Assembly: GCA_034508935.3 (NCBI GenBank)
Contig: CM067443.1
Coordinates: 98,034,373-98,098,372 of the forward strand
Length of the DNA stretch: 64,000 bases
Direction of reading: 5' to 3'
Origin: Berghia stephanieae
Taxonomy: Eukaryota; Mollusca; Gastropoda; Nudibranchia; Aeolidiidae
The position numbers and the translations under genes are program-made. The notes under the pieces are model-generated. The model was not told the origin of the DNA, made no database searches, and saw nothing but the letters and a program-made list of their open reading frames with translations. Positions 1 through 11,152 of the stretch are shown piece by piece; the first letter of the stretch is position 1; the number at the start of each line of letters is the position of its first letter.

Positions 1-276
1 CAAATAATCCCATCCAGCTGTGCAAGCTGTATAGATTGTTGATTGGTGGTTTATTCAGATTATGGGAGTCGAAAACAGCCTTCAAACCGACACTGGCAAA
101 GATCAAGGCTGCTACATGCATGCAGGCGTGTAAGACTTTGATGATGATTTTACGATCATTCCTGAACACTCTATAAGCCAAGATACCTGTGGAAATTATC
201 ATAATATCAAAAAAAAATAAAAAAAACAGAAAAAACAAACAAACAAACAAAAAAAAACACACAAAAAAACTCAAGC

Positions 277-344
<68 letters not shown>
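277..344. repeat. (TA)n microsatellite
   Basis: A nearly pure TA dinucleotide tract of about 68 bp abutting the SINE remnant to its right. Confidence 0.95.
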
Positions 345-349
<5 letters not shown>

Positions 350-565
350 ATATCCATTAAACTTACTCAAAGCGTTTTACAAAGAGTACCCAGCCAACAG
401 CTACACTTAACATGTAGGACGAGATATGACAAATGTTAGGCTATATATTACAATTTTCACCAACAAAGACAACACCAGGTGCTCGTTTTACACCCGAGGA
501 CGGTGAGAGAATGTGAGTAAAGAGTATTTTCCAAGGACTCAACTATATATACTGCTCAGAGTACG
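345..565 (-). mobile_element. SINE (GCGC-tail tRNA family), 3' part
   Basis: This matches the tail and body of the SINE seen complete at 4877-5180 and 9155-9437: 'aatatccattaaact', 'aaagcgttttacaa', 'acatgtaggacgaga', 'gacaacaccaggtgctcgt' and 'ttttccaaggactcaac'. The tRNA-like head expected on the right is missing, so it is a partial minus-strand copy. Confidence 0.75.
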
Positions 566-852
566 AAGAATCATGGACATACTAAAAAAAAAAGAAAAAA
601 GATATACTCCATCCACTTAAAAAAACCCGAAACATACAAATCCCAAACAAAGAATAATAATAACAAAAAAAAAAAAAAAAAAGCAGAAAAAAAAAACAAC
701 AAAAAATAAATACAATAAATAAAAGTCTCAAATGAACTGTTTGACATGATTTAAACCAAGTTATGACTGATGCATTTTTCAAAATAAAAGAAAAATATCA
801 TATTTTAAAAATAGGCTAATGGTGACCAAAATCGCATAATGAGTTTCCCCTC

Positions 853-1087
853 CAACTCCTCCTCCTACTGCTACCACCACTACTACTACTATTGGTACAA
901 CTACTACTACTACTACTACTACTACCACTACTACTACAACAACTACTACTACTACAACTACTATTATTATTACGACTACTACTATTACTACTACTACTAC
1001 TACTACTACTACTAATACTACTTTTACGACTTTAACTACGACTACTACTACTACAACAACTACTACTACTCTCCTAGTACTACTACT
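853..1087. repeat. (CTA)n-type trinucleotide tract
   Basis: Imperfect CTA/CTC/CAA trinucleotide repeats. A related, purer tract follows at about 1577-1790. Confidence 0.9.
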
Positions 1088-1576
1088 GTATGAGATAGAC
1101 GGTCCCTCCTCCCCTTCTATGTTTATTCGAGTTTTTGCGACCCCCCTCCCTCTATTAAATTTCAGCTAAAGAATTATGCCAGTGAAAATTCATCAAAAAC
1201 AACAACAAAAAAGGAGCGAACCCCCCCCCCCCCCCACCCCCCCACACACAAAAAACCCAAAAATAAAAATACTACACTAAAAAAATCAGAACCCCAGACT
1301 CCCAAAAACGTAGAAGTGCTATCGAAATAAAATAACATGTATGTATATCGCCGTCAGAATTGTCACTGAGGGGAATCCCCGTGAGAGTGCTCATCGTTTC
1401 CCGAAAAAGTGGGATTTCCGCCTCCCGGACATGACGACAATTGGTCAGGGCAGCCAACTACATGTCTAGAAGCATGATGTAGTGTTTCTAAGTACCCCCC
1501 CCCCCCCCCCCCTCCTTCTATTGAGGTTTGGCCAAAGTGCCCCCCCCCCCTTCTATTTGATACACTAGGGTACCAC

Positions 1577-1670
1577 TACTGCTACTCTACTACTGTACTA
1601 CTATTTCTACCACTTCTGATATTACTACCACTAAACACATCTCCCATAAAGATTTCAATGACAGAGTTGA

Positions 1671-1726
<56 letters not shown>

Positions 1727-1790
1727 TTACTACGACTACCACATCTACCATCGCTACTAATTCTAATACTACTATCACTACTACTATGAC
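1577..1790. repeat. (CTA)n trinucleotide tract
   Basis: The pure core lies at 1672-1734 with degenerate flanks. Translations on the minus strand give Ser or Val runs and are not genes. Confidence 0.9.
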
Positions 1791-1937
1791 GGTAGCTAGT
1801 AATCAATCCCAATCGGTCAAAATTTCAAATGTAGCCAACAAACCCATTCATCTATTTTTTCTTGGCCGCTTTTCATAATACACACACACACACACACACG
1901 CGCGCGCGCACTCACAAAAGAATATTACAGCTTCACT

Positions 1938-2349
1938 ACATTATGTTCCTAGAAAAGTATAGCTGGCTGCCGTGACTATTTGTCGTCATCTAACATAATC
2001 CAATTCCTCACTCATCCTCGTATTAAAAAAAAAACAAAAAAAACAAAAAAAAAACAACAACAACAAAAAAAAACAAACATATATGAGCCAAGGTCAAAAG
2101 GTGCCCGTCTGATACCAGTGTTAAGAAAATTTGATTTTTACTTAATTATGGGCTGTTTTCATTGGGTTAATGCTTGTAATCAATTGATAATATGAAGAAG
2201 AGATAAAATGAGATAGCTCAACATATTCTGTTCAACAGAATATGAAATAAACAACTTGAAAGTCAAACATTATGTTCCTAGAAAAGTATAGCTGGCTGCC
2301 GTGACTATTTGTCGTCATCTAACATAATCCAATTCCTCACTCATCCTCG

Positions 2350-2382
<33 letters not shown>

Positions 2383-2573
2383 AAACATATATGAGCCAAG
2401 GTCAAAAGGTGCCCGTCTGATACCAGTGTTAAGAAAATTTGATTTTTACTTATTATGGGCTGTTTTCATTGGGTTAATGCTTGTAATCAATTGATAATAT
2501 GAAGAAGAGATAAAATGAGATAGCTCAACATATTCTGTTCAACAGAATATGAAATAAACAACTTGAAAGTCAA
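1938..2573. repeat. 329-bp direct tandem duplication
   Basis: Copy A (1938-2266) and copy B (2267-2573) are almost identical. The visible differences are the length and purity of an internal poly-A tract and 'cttaattatggg' versus 'cttattatggg'. Each copy contains the left inverted-repeat end (TGAGCCAAGGTCAAAAGGTG) of the outer element at 2392-8717, so the duplication copied that terminus plus flanking DNA. It is recent, or an assembly duplication of two haplotypes. Confidence 0.95.
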
Positions 2574-2766
2574 ATTTGAATGCAGTTTGCATGTGCTTAA
2601 AACGAGGTCAACGCATCACCTTTATAGAAAGCATGTAGAAATTAAATGTGATGTTTTAGCTCACATGATTGAAATTTGCTAATAGTATAAAGTCAAAATT
2701 TACTTTTAAACGCAATTGCAGTATATTACATACCTGATTAAGTTTCATATAGAGTTCTTAAAAAGT

Positions 2767-4172
2767 TGGTATTGCTTGTGACCTTTGGTGTCATCAAACA
2801 CAGCACAATACTAAGACTAACACGAAACTTTAAAGCTCATATTTAATGGTTATAAAATGTTTTATTATGAGAAAAAAGCATAGATTTTCCTTCTGAACTC
2901 AAATCTTGGAGGAAATGTATTCCGTTTTGCTGATATTGAGGTTTATATGTTTTGGTGTCATTTGTCACAAGCAACACGGCATGCGTGAACACGTGGAAGT
3001 TTGTTTCGTTAAATGGCGATCGCAATTTTGATCCACACTTCTTACCAGCCTTTGAAGTGCAGCACTTTCAGTTGCCTTTGAAGTGCAGCACTTTCAGTTG
3101 CCTTTCCAGCGTGGTTCCATGCAGAAAAGGTAAGTTGAGCTTTGGTGTCATCGCTATCTTACATTGTCACAAGCAACACTTGATATTGGATATTACAAAG
3201 TGCCACCAACAAATTATGTTTTCATCTGTTATTCTATTTACAAATATGATATTATGACATCTCATCTGAGAATGTGATTTTGACACAATTAATCATTTCC
3301 TTGTAATTCTAATTTTTTATGTTTCAAGGTTGTATGAATCAAGAAAAAGACAAAACTCAAGATTTTGACGAATCCAGATAAATAGAAGGGTTGTCAAGAA
3401 ATTTGATTTGTTTTACTATTAACACACTAAATTACTACAAACAAGCAGATTTGAGCAGTAGGGTGATGTTATCGTCTGGTTACATGAATTCATTACCATA
3501 GCTGATATTTATCTAGAGTTTGTGTGACTTCTGGTACTTTTTGTGACCATTGGTGTCATTGGTTACAATGTCACAGTTGACACTTAAGTTTGAAGTTTCT
3601 AATGTATTTCTGTTTTCAGGTTCTTCAAAGCTTGAAATGTCATTGAATTCCATTTTAACAGACTGTATTACATTTGTTCAGTTGCTATTCTTGATTTATT
3701 GAGGCAAAATTGCGTTCTAGTGCCGATTTTGACCCAAGTAATAGCAATAATGGTATTACTAATTTCTAAGTATATTTCCAATTTGAAAGTATTTAGTTTC
3801 TTAACATATTAGTGAATTTAATTTTAGCATAATTGACTGTTGGCTTGGATGGTCATCTGATTTGCGGTTATTATGCTTTTTTGACTGAAAATAATGATCT
3901 AGTATGGACGATAGTGTGATTTGGTGTTGTTTGTACATAAGTATAAGTAATGGTGTCACCGTTCTTATGTCACAAGTCACATTCAGGTGCTCTATTTTCC
4001 ATGTATATTTCTATTTTTGAAGTCTTTTGTTTCTGAAATATTATTAAATTCCATATTTACCTGAGGTTATTACACTGGTTTGACTGAAATTAATGATATA
4101 TTGTCGAAATTGCAATTTGGTATTGCTTGTGACATAAGTAATGGTGTCATCGGTCTAATGTCACAAGTGACA
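2767..4172. repeat. Subterminal palindromic repeats, left arm of outer element
   Basis: At least six clusters of the motif TTGCTTGTGAC-N-GGTGTCAT-N-GTCACAAG occur near 2767, 2951, 3140, 3526, 3921 and 4120. TTGTGAC and GTCACAA are reverse complements, so the clusters are palindromic. Matching copies lie in the right arm near 8358 and 8519. No coding sequence is seen in the arm. Confidence 0.75.
3050..3104. repeat. Short tandem duplication
   Basis: The phrase 'gcctttgaagtgcagcactt' plus 'tcagtt' occurs twice back to back (period 27 bp) inside the left arm of the outer element. Confidence 0.85.
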
Positions 4173-4193
4173 CAATGTCGCTAAATAAGATAT

Positions 4194-4330
4194 CGATGGC
4201 CCGTTGATCAAACCTCTGAGGTAGCGTTTTTGCCAATCCGCTGATCTAACCTCTGATGTCAACTTCAGAGATAAGCGCGCCCTCTTATTCTTTAGTCTCA
4301 AGATGATCAAACCTCTGATGTTAGTTCAAA
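4194..4330. repeat. Left TIR and subterminal motifs of Sola-like B
   Basis: Three copies of TGATC(A/T)AACCTCTGA(G/T)GT at about 4206, 4240 and 4304. The partner arm is at 8092-8225. Confidence 0.85.
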
Positions 4331-4876
4331 GTTCAAGAGAGACGGAGAAGTACTTTCAAGCAATCAAAAACACGTCATGTAAATGATGTATAGTTTGTTT
4401 TCGTGGATTAGAAAGAATGATTGTGTTTTTAACTACAAAATCAATATATCATTTTACTGTTAATAGGGTTGTATTGACATTGGACTCTATAATTTGGAGC
4501 ATCCATAAATATCACAGCTGCTAAATAATTGTCAATTTCTAAAGTCACGATGCGACTGAACTTCAAGCCTATTATCTCCCGGTTATGCTTTACTAGGAAA
4601 TATAATGTACGGAATAATGAATGGGTATTTAAAAAGATAATACCTGTTCTCCCTATCATGACAATCACCCTATTAAATCACGTCATCCCCATGACATGTC
4701 CACCTGATGCTATCCTGATATCATACCACCATTTAAACCCCTACCCATCCTATCCAACAAACAACAAAGATCTTTTTGATTTATTTTTTTTTTAAAGAAA
4801 AAGAAAAAGCTAAACAAACAAAAACAAACAAACAAACAAGCAAACAAAAAACAAAAAAACTAAAATAAAAAATAAC

Positions 4877-5180
4877 ACTGAGCATTTATATAGCGCAATA
4901 TCCAGTAAACGCGGTCAGGGCACTTTGCAAAGGGTCCCTGGCCAGCAGCAATAACTATCAAGTAGGGCGGAACATGGTGCCTGTAAAGAGATATTATTAT
5001 TTTCCCAACAGAGACAGTGCTGCTAACGGCCTGATACTCATTTTACACCTGGGTACGGCTAGATAATGTGGTTTAAGAGTCTTTTCCAAGGACTTAGCTA
5101 TGCGCCGCTCAGAGCGGGACTCGATCCCAAGACACCTTCTAATGAGGGAGAGTGTTATACCACAAGACCACATAGTTGCA
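4877..5180 (-). mobile_element. SINE (GCGC-tail tRNA family), full length
   Basis: Read on the minus strand it starts with a tRNA-like head: an A-box-like TGGTCTTGTGG stretch and a B box near GGGATCGAGTCCCG. It continues through a body and ends in a tail carrying TTTACTGGATATTGCGCTAT, a LINE-related 3' tail shared by all copies in this window. It is inserted in the Sola-like element B. Confidence 0.85.
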
Positions 5181-6240
5181 CTATTTTGATTATTGATGAA
5201 GTTGGATTTTTTAAAATGCCATTACACTCCAAGGGTTTATCTAGGCCTATTGTTCCGATTCCAAATCCAAGTCCAAAACAAAGGGTAAAAATGTTCCTCT
5301 TCAAAGAGAAAGAATGATGGTGGAGATGGCAAAACGGAAAGCTTCGTCAGAGAGGCCCTATCCAGCATAAGATCGATAGAATGAAATTAGAGAGACAACC
5401 GATAGTAAATGGAACCCCCAAGACATCAATGTCAAACATTCTAAAGTCGACCTTGATTATAGTTTTGACTTTGGTTCAAAGAGATCGGCCACACCACGTA
5501 ACATCTTTACTGATGAGGCGGACAATTAAAGGTATTAAAGGTATATAACACTTTTTATTCACTCGGAATTAGAAAAAAAAAAACAACCCCAAAACGATAG
5601 TTATCTAAATGTTTTGTGTGTAGTGGGAAAACTGTTGGTATGTACGAGACGAATCTAAAATTGATAATATCAATAAATAATCAAGGACGATTTGTTCTAA
5701 TTGTTATGCAAATATTTTTTATTCCGTTCTGAGTTTTTAAAAAAATCGAGAATGATAAATCTCGTAAGTGAAACAATTCTGAATCTTAATCAAATATGTA
5801 TTAAATCTAATTTTCTAATTATCTGATTTATTGCATAATCTTATATTTGGTATATTATAACATAATAAATTTATTGGATGGAATGTTTCGTTCTTGTTTA
5901 TAGACCAGACTCCAAAATACAAGCACAAGCTGACTAGAATAATCGACCTCGGCAAACCTGCCTCGTCACAATACACGAACAACTATCGGACACCATTTGG
6001 TCAAGCTTTTCATAGAAAATTGTTGATCAAGGCATTGCCAATATATTTCCATGAATAATAGGTTATGAAGACTTATCATTTTTACAGGTTTAGCTTCGTT
6101 TGTTTGTTTCTTTGTTTTGTCTTGTTTTATGCTTACCAGACCATTGGTTATAGCTAAACAAATCGTAACAGTACATTTCTTTTTCATTCTGGTAACTAAT
6201 GTTAAAGACTTGATATTAGGTATTTGCATATTCATTAAAA
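5181..6240. other. Interior of Sola-like B, no intact gene
   Basis: Probable decayed 5' part of the transposase unit. Around 5220-5330 a plus-strand frame gives a basic stretch (PNPSPKQRVKMFLFKEKE) that could be N-terminal coding sequence, but I cannot confirm it. The rest is AT-rich with no recognisable signal. Confidence 0.4.
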
Positions 6241-7093
6241 GTGCAGAAAGAATACCAACAGAAATGGACAAAGGCATTCAATAATAGACCTAACGATAGA
6301 GAAGTTGTGGAGACACTACAGGTCGTCATTTCAAACACGAACCACTTGGATACAACAGATGACCAAATTGTGAACGTGACTGCTCGGCAAAAAACAAAAT
6401 TAGTGCCAAACAAAAAATACAGACTGGAATGTTATGTTAGAAGAAAATATGATTCATCAAAGACATATGTTGAAAAGGAAGCGAAGCTATTAAAAGAAAG
6501 ATGTTGTTGCAAGGGAAGAGGAACGAGTTGTATCGAAGTAACAGAGGAAGACAGACAGCATTATTTTCAAGCCAAGAAAAGACAATTGCGATGAATGCGT
6601 CAAACACGAAGGTGCAAATGTCGATGAAATGGCATGGAATTCTTATCGTGAATAATGGACGACAGCAGCTTCTAATGGTTGTGGCAAAAAATAAAAGGAT
6701 AAAGCTGAACGAGGAGAGTTTATTAATCTTATATAGATCTACAGGCTGATTTATTATCTCCATCGATCCAAGCCTCTGCTGTTTACTAATGACCAAATTG
6801 ATGAGGCAGGTCTGACCGCCAACGAGTTGTCTCTACAACTACTTATGCGCAAAATTAACAGCTGGTACTTACACCAAAATAATAATCTCCAACGATGGTA
6901 TAGAAACGTGATGCCAAGAATGTTGAGTTTATTTATATATGGAAGCAAGGCGCCACAGTTGTACAAAAGCATTTATTTAGAGAAAGGACATATTCAGATG
7001 GTATGCGACTCAATAAATGAAGCAATTGAACGACAGTTGACATTTTCACTCCATCTAACTACAATAAAATTATTTTTTAAACCTCTCACATGA
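6241..7093 (+). pseudogene. Decayed Sola-like transposase
   Basis: Three plus-strand pieces. Frame 6241-6594 has a Cys/Lys-rich segment (ERCCCKGRGTSCIEVTEEDR) that resembles the Cys-rich N-terminal segment of the intact transposase at 29583-31370 (CDNCKFKCNEKISLERR). Frame 6501-6749 overlaps it. Frame 6827-7093 contains YLEKGHIQMVCDSINEAIE, the counterpart of ESGHSQMEVDSMHAAIE there, a family signature carrying the third catalytic Asp. The central region with the first two Asp residues is missing or unrecognisable and the frames are out of register, so this is a relic. It lies inside the TIR-bounded element 4194-8225. Confidence 0.65.
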
Positions 7094-7676
7094 CAGAACA
7101 CAGCACTCCATACAAGCTACAGTACATTACTTGACATACAAAAGCTTCCTGTCATTTGATGAAGTAACACCTTAACCACAAACAGGCCAGGAATGATGGT
7201 AGCATTCCCAACTTTTACTGACATAAGAGCAGTTAGTTGTGAACCAGATGGAACCATTCTGTTTGAACCGAACCATCAGGACAACTGGAATCTGCTTCCC
7301 CGATCAATGAGTGATGGAAGAGCAACTTCTAATGATCACCGATGCAGGTTTACACCAGTCAGAGGAAGATCTCCTCAGAGAAATACAACCATCTCCAGCA
7401 GATAAAACCAACTTTGCCAAAAGATGCCCATGAATTTTACAATTTGAAACACTGATTGGCACCCCATTAAGATCATTGAACTTGAGTTGTAACTTACTTA
7501 GTCTCCATTAGAAATCGATTCGTGTTAAATACAATGAAATATGGATTGTGTCTATAGTTCATGTTGAATATCTGAAAACAAAGATTGAAATTTTTACCAA
7601 ACAAAAAAAATACCCCCCCCCCCCGCCCACAAATACACACACACGCACACACACACACACACATATATATATATGA

Positions 7677-7699
<23 letters not shown>
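7094..7699. other. Interior of Sola-like B, downstream of transposase relic
   Basis: No recognised gene. Decayed element DNA is followed by a short poly-C run (about 7613-7624), a CA tract (7634-7662), a TA tract and a GT tract (to about 7711). These microsatellites abut the 3' end of the RTE fragment. Confidence 0.5.
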
Positions 7700-7710
<11 letters not shown>

Positions 7711-7997
7711 ATACATCATCATCCATCGTGGCTTGTGCTCTTGAGCACGTTGCCGGTTAGCTGTCTCCACGAATCACGATCCTCTGCGGTGCGCATGAAA
7801 TCTGTGTTGCTTTTAAAGTCACATTTGGCCATTCTTCGGTTATTTAGATAAGTCATTCTTTGTCTTCCTCTAGCTCTCTTTCCTTCGATCATCCCAGATG
7901 CTACCAACGTTTCTATGCCGTCTCTTCTCCACCATGTCCCAGAAAGCGTACACCTGTCTGTCCATGATACCCTCAACATTATTCTGTACACCCACAT
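7700..7997 (-). mobile_element. RTE-like LINE, 3' fragment
   Basis: The minus-strand frame 7997-7719 reads 'MWVYRIMLRVSWTD...GIETLVASGMIEGKRARGR...' and ends '...DRDSWRQLTG...', matching the C-terminus of the RTE-like LINE at 15403-18720 (MWFYRRMMRVSWME...KMNGKRIRGRQR...DRSAWRKMTS). Its 3' end enters an ATGATG/GT simple repeat, as is common for RTE tails. It is a 5'-truncated copy inside Sola-like B. Confidence 0.8.
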
Positions 7998-8091
7998 CTC
8001 AAATGATGATGATGATGATGATGATGATTGCCATGCAATACAAAGTATTAAGAAACGTGTTGCAGCTCTCCTCTATCTCAAAACCCGTTGT

Positions 8092-8225
8092 TCAAACCTC
8101 AGAAGTGACATCGGAGGATTGATCGCCGTGAAAACGCCGGGCGCGAAACTCTGATGTCGACATCAGAGCTTTGATCAATGGATTCACGAAAACGCTACTT
8201 CAGAGGTTTGATCACCAGACCGTCG
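8092..8225. repeat. Right TIR and 20-bp perfect palindrome of Sola-like B
   Basis: CTCTGATGTCGACATCAGAG (8151-8170) is a perfect 20-bp palindrome, followed by TTTGATCAA. The arm repeats the AACCTCTGA motif of the left end in inverted orientation and ends at the 4-bp ATAT duplication. Confidence 0.85.
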
Positions 8226-8357
8226 ATATGCTTTGGTCACATTATTTCCCAACATTTTATTCCAAAAGTTTCTGAACATTGCTGGTAATAAGCATATGCA
8301 ATATTGTTGTTGTTGTTAATGTACAATCATTTTTACGAAATAATATATTTGCATTCT

Positions 8358-8555
8358 ATGTTGCTTGTGACCGATGACACCAAAAAGCAACCTTTTCTCC
8401 AATAGTTAGTAAAACTATTGTACTATGCTTGTTGTTGATTGTGTCTTTTTGTTTATAACTTACTAAATAAAGTTTGATACTTAACAAAAATCATTTGGTT
8501 ATTGCGCTTTTTGTCTCATTTTGGTGTCACTGGTCACAGGTGAAACCAGCAACCT
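8358..8555. repeat. Subterminal repeats, right arm of outer element
   Basis: Two clusters, GTTGCTTGTGACCGATGACA near 8362 and GGTGTCACTGGTCACAG near 8521, match in inverted orientation the motif array of the left arm (2767-4172). Confidence 0.75.
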
Positions 8556-8719
8556 ATAGGCATTGTTGACGTTATTCTGCTGCGTTTGACCGTAATGTTA
8601 TCTAAAGGGATTTGATTCATGAAGTACGGGGTTTTTGCTACATATATAGAAACATAAATGGACTATTATGTCACTTTTATTTTGAGAAAAAAAATTGGCA
8701 CCTTTTGACCTTGGCTCAC

Positions 8720-8857
<138 letters not shown>

Positions 8858-9154
8858 AAGAAACTCAAACAAAACGAAGCAAACAAAAACAAACCTAAAT
8901 AACTATTTGAAAAAAAAATTAATAAATCAAACATTATCACCAAAATAGAAACGTTCCAAATATAGATAGTATCAGTTGTTCTTGTAAATTCTATTGTAAA
9001 ATGCTCTTGTAAATTCTGTTGATAATCCTCCAAAATACGCCCAAATCACTGACACGCAAATACACACCACGCTTCAATTACACAGACCCCCTTTCTGTCT
9101 CTCTCTCTTTCACACACACACACACACACTCACAAACACACAAGAACCCTTGAG

Positions 9155-9437
9155 CTTTTTATATAGCGCAATATCCACTAAACATGATCAAAGCGGTTTA
9201 CAACAGCAACACGTAACATGTAGAACGAGACGCCACGCCTGTTAGGCGATATTACAAATGTTTTTCGACAGAGACAACACCGTTGACTGGCCAGGTACTC
9301 ATTTTATACTTGAGTTGGGTGAGAGAATGTTATTAAAGAGCCTTTTCCAAGTTCTCAACTATGCGCCGAGCGAGGCTCGAACCCAGGACCTTCCGATCCG
9401 AAAGTGGGTGTCATACCACAAGACCACATAGCCGCAC
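9155..9437 (-). mobile_element. SINE (GCGC-tail tRNA family), full length
   Basis: Best-preserved copy. On the minus strand the head reads GCGGCTATGTGGTCTTGTGG and includes a B box GGGTTCGAGCC. The tail has GGATATTGCGCTATATAA. It lies 45 bp beyond the end of the cytochrome b561 exon (downstream on the minus strand), with an (ATT)n tract between. Confidence 0.85.
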
Positions 9438-9481
9438 ATTATTATTATTATTATTATTATTATTGTTATTATTACCCTTAC

Positions 9482-9701
9482 CGTCAGCATAGAGGAAGAT
9501 CATCCCTATGACCATGAAAAGAGGGTGGTAGTTAAACTGCAGGCCGGGGTCACTCTGCCAAGCAAAGCCACCCCTGTAGTGTCCCATCCAAACAGCCGTA
9601 ATCACAACAGCGAACACACCCAGTAACTGCACAAATAGCACCAGCCAGGTGAACAGGCGCATGTCTGAGGAACTCGCCGTGCCACTACGGTCGAAATACA
9701 T
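9482..9701 (-). CDS. Cytochrome b561-family protein, first coding exon
   Basis: The minus-strand exon starts at an ATG (9701) and ends at 9482 before a GT donor (G|GTAAGG). It encodes 73 codons plus one base. After a short polar N-terminus comes a transmembrane helix (LFTWLVLFVQLLGVFAVVIT), then AVWMGHYRGGFAW and FNYHPLFMVIGMIFLYAD, which begins the second helix. NYHPLFM carries a conserved haem-ligating His of the cytochrome b561 family, two-haem membrane proteins that move electrons from ascorbate across vesicle, lysosomal or plasma membranes. The split Gly/Ala codon at the donor matches the family's FLYGDA. A possible acceptor (TGTCACAG) lies 12 bp before the ATG, so an upstream 5' UTR exon is possible. 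No other exon was found in the window; the rest must lie beyond the left edge, giving a first intron over 9.4 kb long, filled with transposons. Confidence 0.9.
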
Positions 9702-9730
9702 CTTGATCTATGTCTGTGACAGAAATAGAC

Positions 9731-10345
<615 letters not shown>

Positions 10346-10347
10346 AA

Positions 10348-10561
10348 ATTAAAATTCCCTTTATTCAACCCATAGGGGAAATTTGTCTCTAGGTTCTATT
10401 CCAATGTAAGACTGGAATAACCCAGGCGTCGGCCGCAATGCAGCGCCGCGAATTGAGCTAGGGCGAGATGACTTGCTCAAGGCCACACAGTGCAGCGGGT
10501 AATCGAACTCGGTACCTTTCGGGTACGAAGCGAAGACCGTACCGCTGAGCCACGCTGCCTC
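10348..10561 (-). mobile_element. SINE (GGCAGCGTGGCTCAGCGG family)
   Basis: On the minus strand: tRNA-like head with A box (GTGGCTCAGCGGTACGG) and B box (GAGTTCGAT), then a body with 'tgtggccttgagcaagtca' and 'cctgggttattccagtctta', ending AATAAAGGGAATTTTAATTT. Other copies are at 11299-11518, 27992-28235 and 54597-54830. Confidence 0.85.
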
Positions 10562-10590
10562 CTAAATAAAGACCCAAAGTCTGCCGTTAA

Positions 10591-10877
10591 CCAGTTAGCT
10601 GCCGTTCTATGGAAAAGACGTATTAAAAAATTTAGCCAGAAAAACCCGTCCTTCAAATATCGATCGATTTAAATAACCCTCATCTTGGCAAAAAAAAAAA
10701 ATAAATAAATAAATAAATAAAATATCTCAAACCTGAGACCCCGTGAAGTCTTCATTAGTCACAGGTTTGAAAGTTTTTGTCAAGACGAGGGTAATTTATA
10801 TCAATCGATATTTGAAGGACGAGTTTTTTGGCCAAATTGTTAAATACGTGTCTTTTCTGAGCACGACAGTTAACTGC
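10591..10877. mobile_element. TTAA-flanked foldback MITE
   Basis: Flanked by TTAA at 10587-10590 and 10878-10881. Imperfect inverted arms of about 110 bp start CCAGTTAGCTGCCG on the left and GCAGTTAACTGTCG in reverse complement on the right. Both contain TCCTTCAAATATCGAT and ACCCTC(A/G)TCTTG. The centre is a short (AAAT)n and a unique loop. TTAA duplication fits piggyBac-type mobilisation. A single-arm relative lies at 20330-20412. Confidence 0.75.
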
Positions 10878-10881
10878 TTAA

Positions 10882-11152
10882 CCCTTTCCTTACCAACCGT
10901 AGGAAAATCGTCACAATCGTGACGATTAAAACCAATTTCTCATTCTGATTTCAATTTTACATCACAAAATTTAAATAATTCTTTTTTTTTTTTCGTTATC
11001 GCTATAAAACCTTGAAACTGTTTGTAGGGCTCAATGTGCTTACTAATACTATGCTTAGAATGTAATTTTTGCTTTCCTGTTTGAGTAAGAAAAAATTATT
11101 TTTGTGTTGGGTGTATTGGGGAAAATTCTGAAAATGGCCGGTAAGGAGAGGA
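10882..11152. mobile_element. TTAA-flanked MITE (CCCTTTCCTTACC ends)
   Basis: Ends CCCTTTCCTTACC and, in reverse complement, TCCTCTCCTTACC, with TTAA at 10878-10881 and 11153-11156. The length is 271 bp. Near the left end is a perfect stem TCGTCAC-AATC-GTGACGA. It is non-autonomous and probably piggyBac-mobilised. It shares its left TTAA with the right flank of the MITE at 10591-10877. Confidence 0.75.

Larger units (their letters stand above)
1..1937. other. Gene-free simple-repeat region
   Basis: No coding region recognised. It holds a (TA)n tract at 277-344, a SINE remnant at 345-565, A-rich low-complexity DNA around 560-800, CTA/CTC trinucleotide DNA at 853-1087, poly-C runs at 1221-1243, 1495-1512 and 1540-1550, a second (CTA)n tract peaking at 1672-1734, and a CA/CG tract at 1880-1910. 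Open frames here translate only to Ser, Val or Ile runs and are microsatellite artefacts. Confidence 0.8.
4194..8225 (+). mobile_element. Sola-like DNA transposon B, degraded
   Basis: Terminal inverted repeats of about 76 bp begin CGATGGCCCGTTGATCAAAC at 4194 and, in reverse complement, CGACGGTCTGGTGATCAAAC at 8225. They are flanked by ATAT at 4190-4193 and 8226-8229, a 4-bp target duplication. The 4,032-bp body contains a decayed transposase (6241-7093), a SINE (4877-5180) and an RTE 3' fragment (7700-7997). The TIR motif TGATCAAACCTCTGA recurs near 4240 and 4304 on the left and 8092-8126 and 8151-8190 on the right. The 4-bp duplication and the transposase remnant fit the Sola superfamily, an assignment made from memory. 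Confidence 0.7.
2392..8717. mobile_element. Outer inverted-repeat element, nested
   Basis: Inverted ends of about 22 bp: TGAGCCAAGGTCAAAAGGTG at 2392 and its reverse complement ending near 8717. Both arms (about 1.8 kb left, 0.5 kb right) carry repeated TTGTGAC / GGTGTCA / GTCACAAG motifs. The middle is filled by the Sola-like element 4194-8225; removing it leaves about 2.3 kb with no recognisable transposase, so the element looks non-autonomous. The right end runs into a (TA)n tract and the left into poly-A, so the target duplication cannot be read. Family unknown. Confidence 0.6.
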
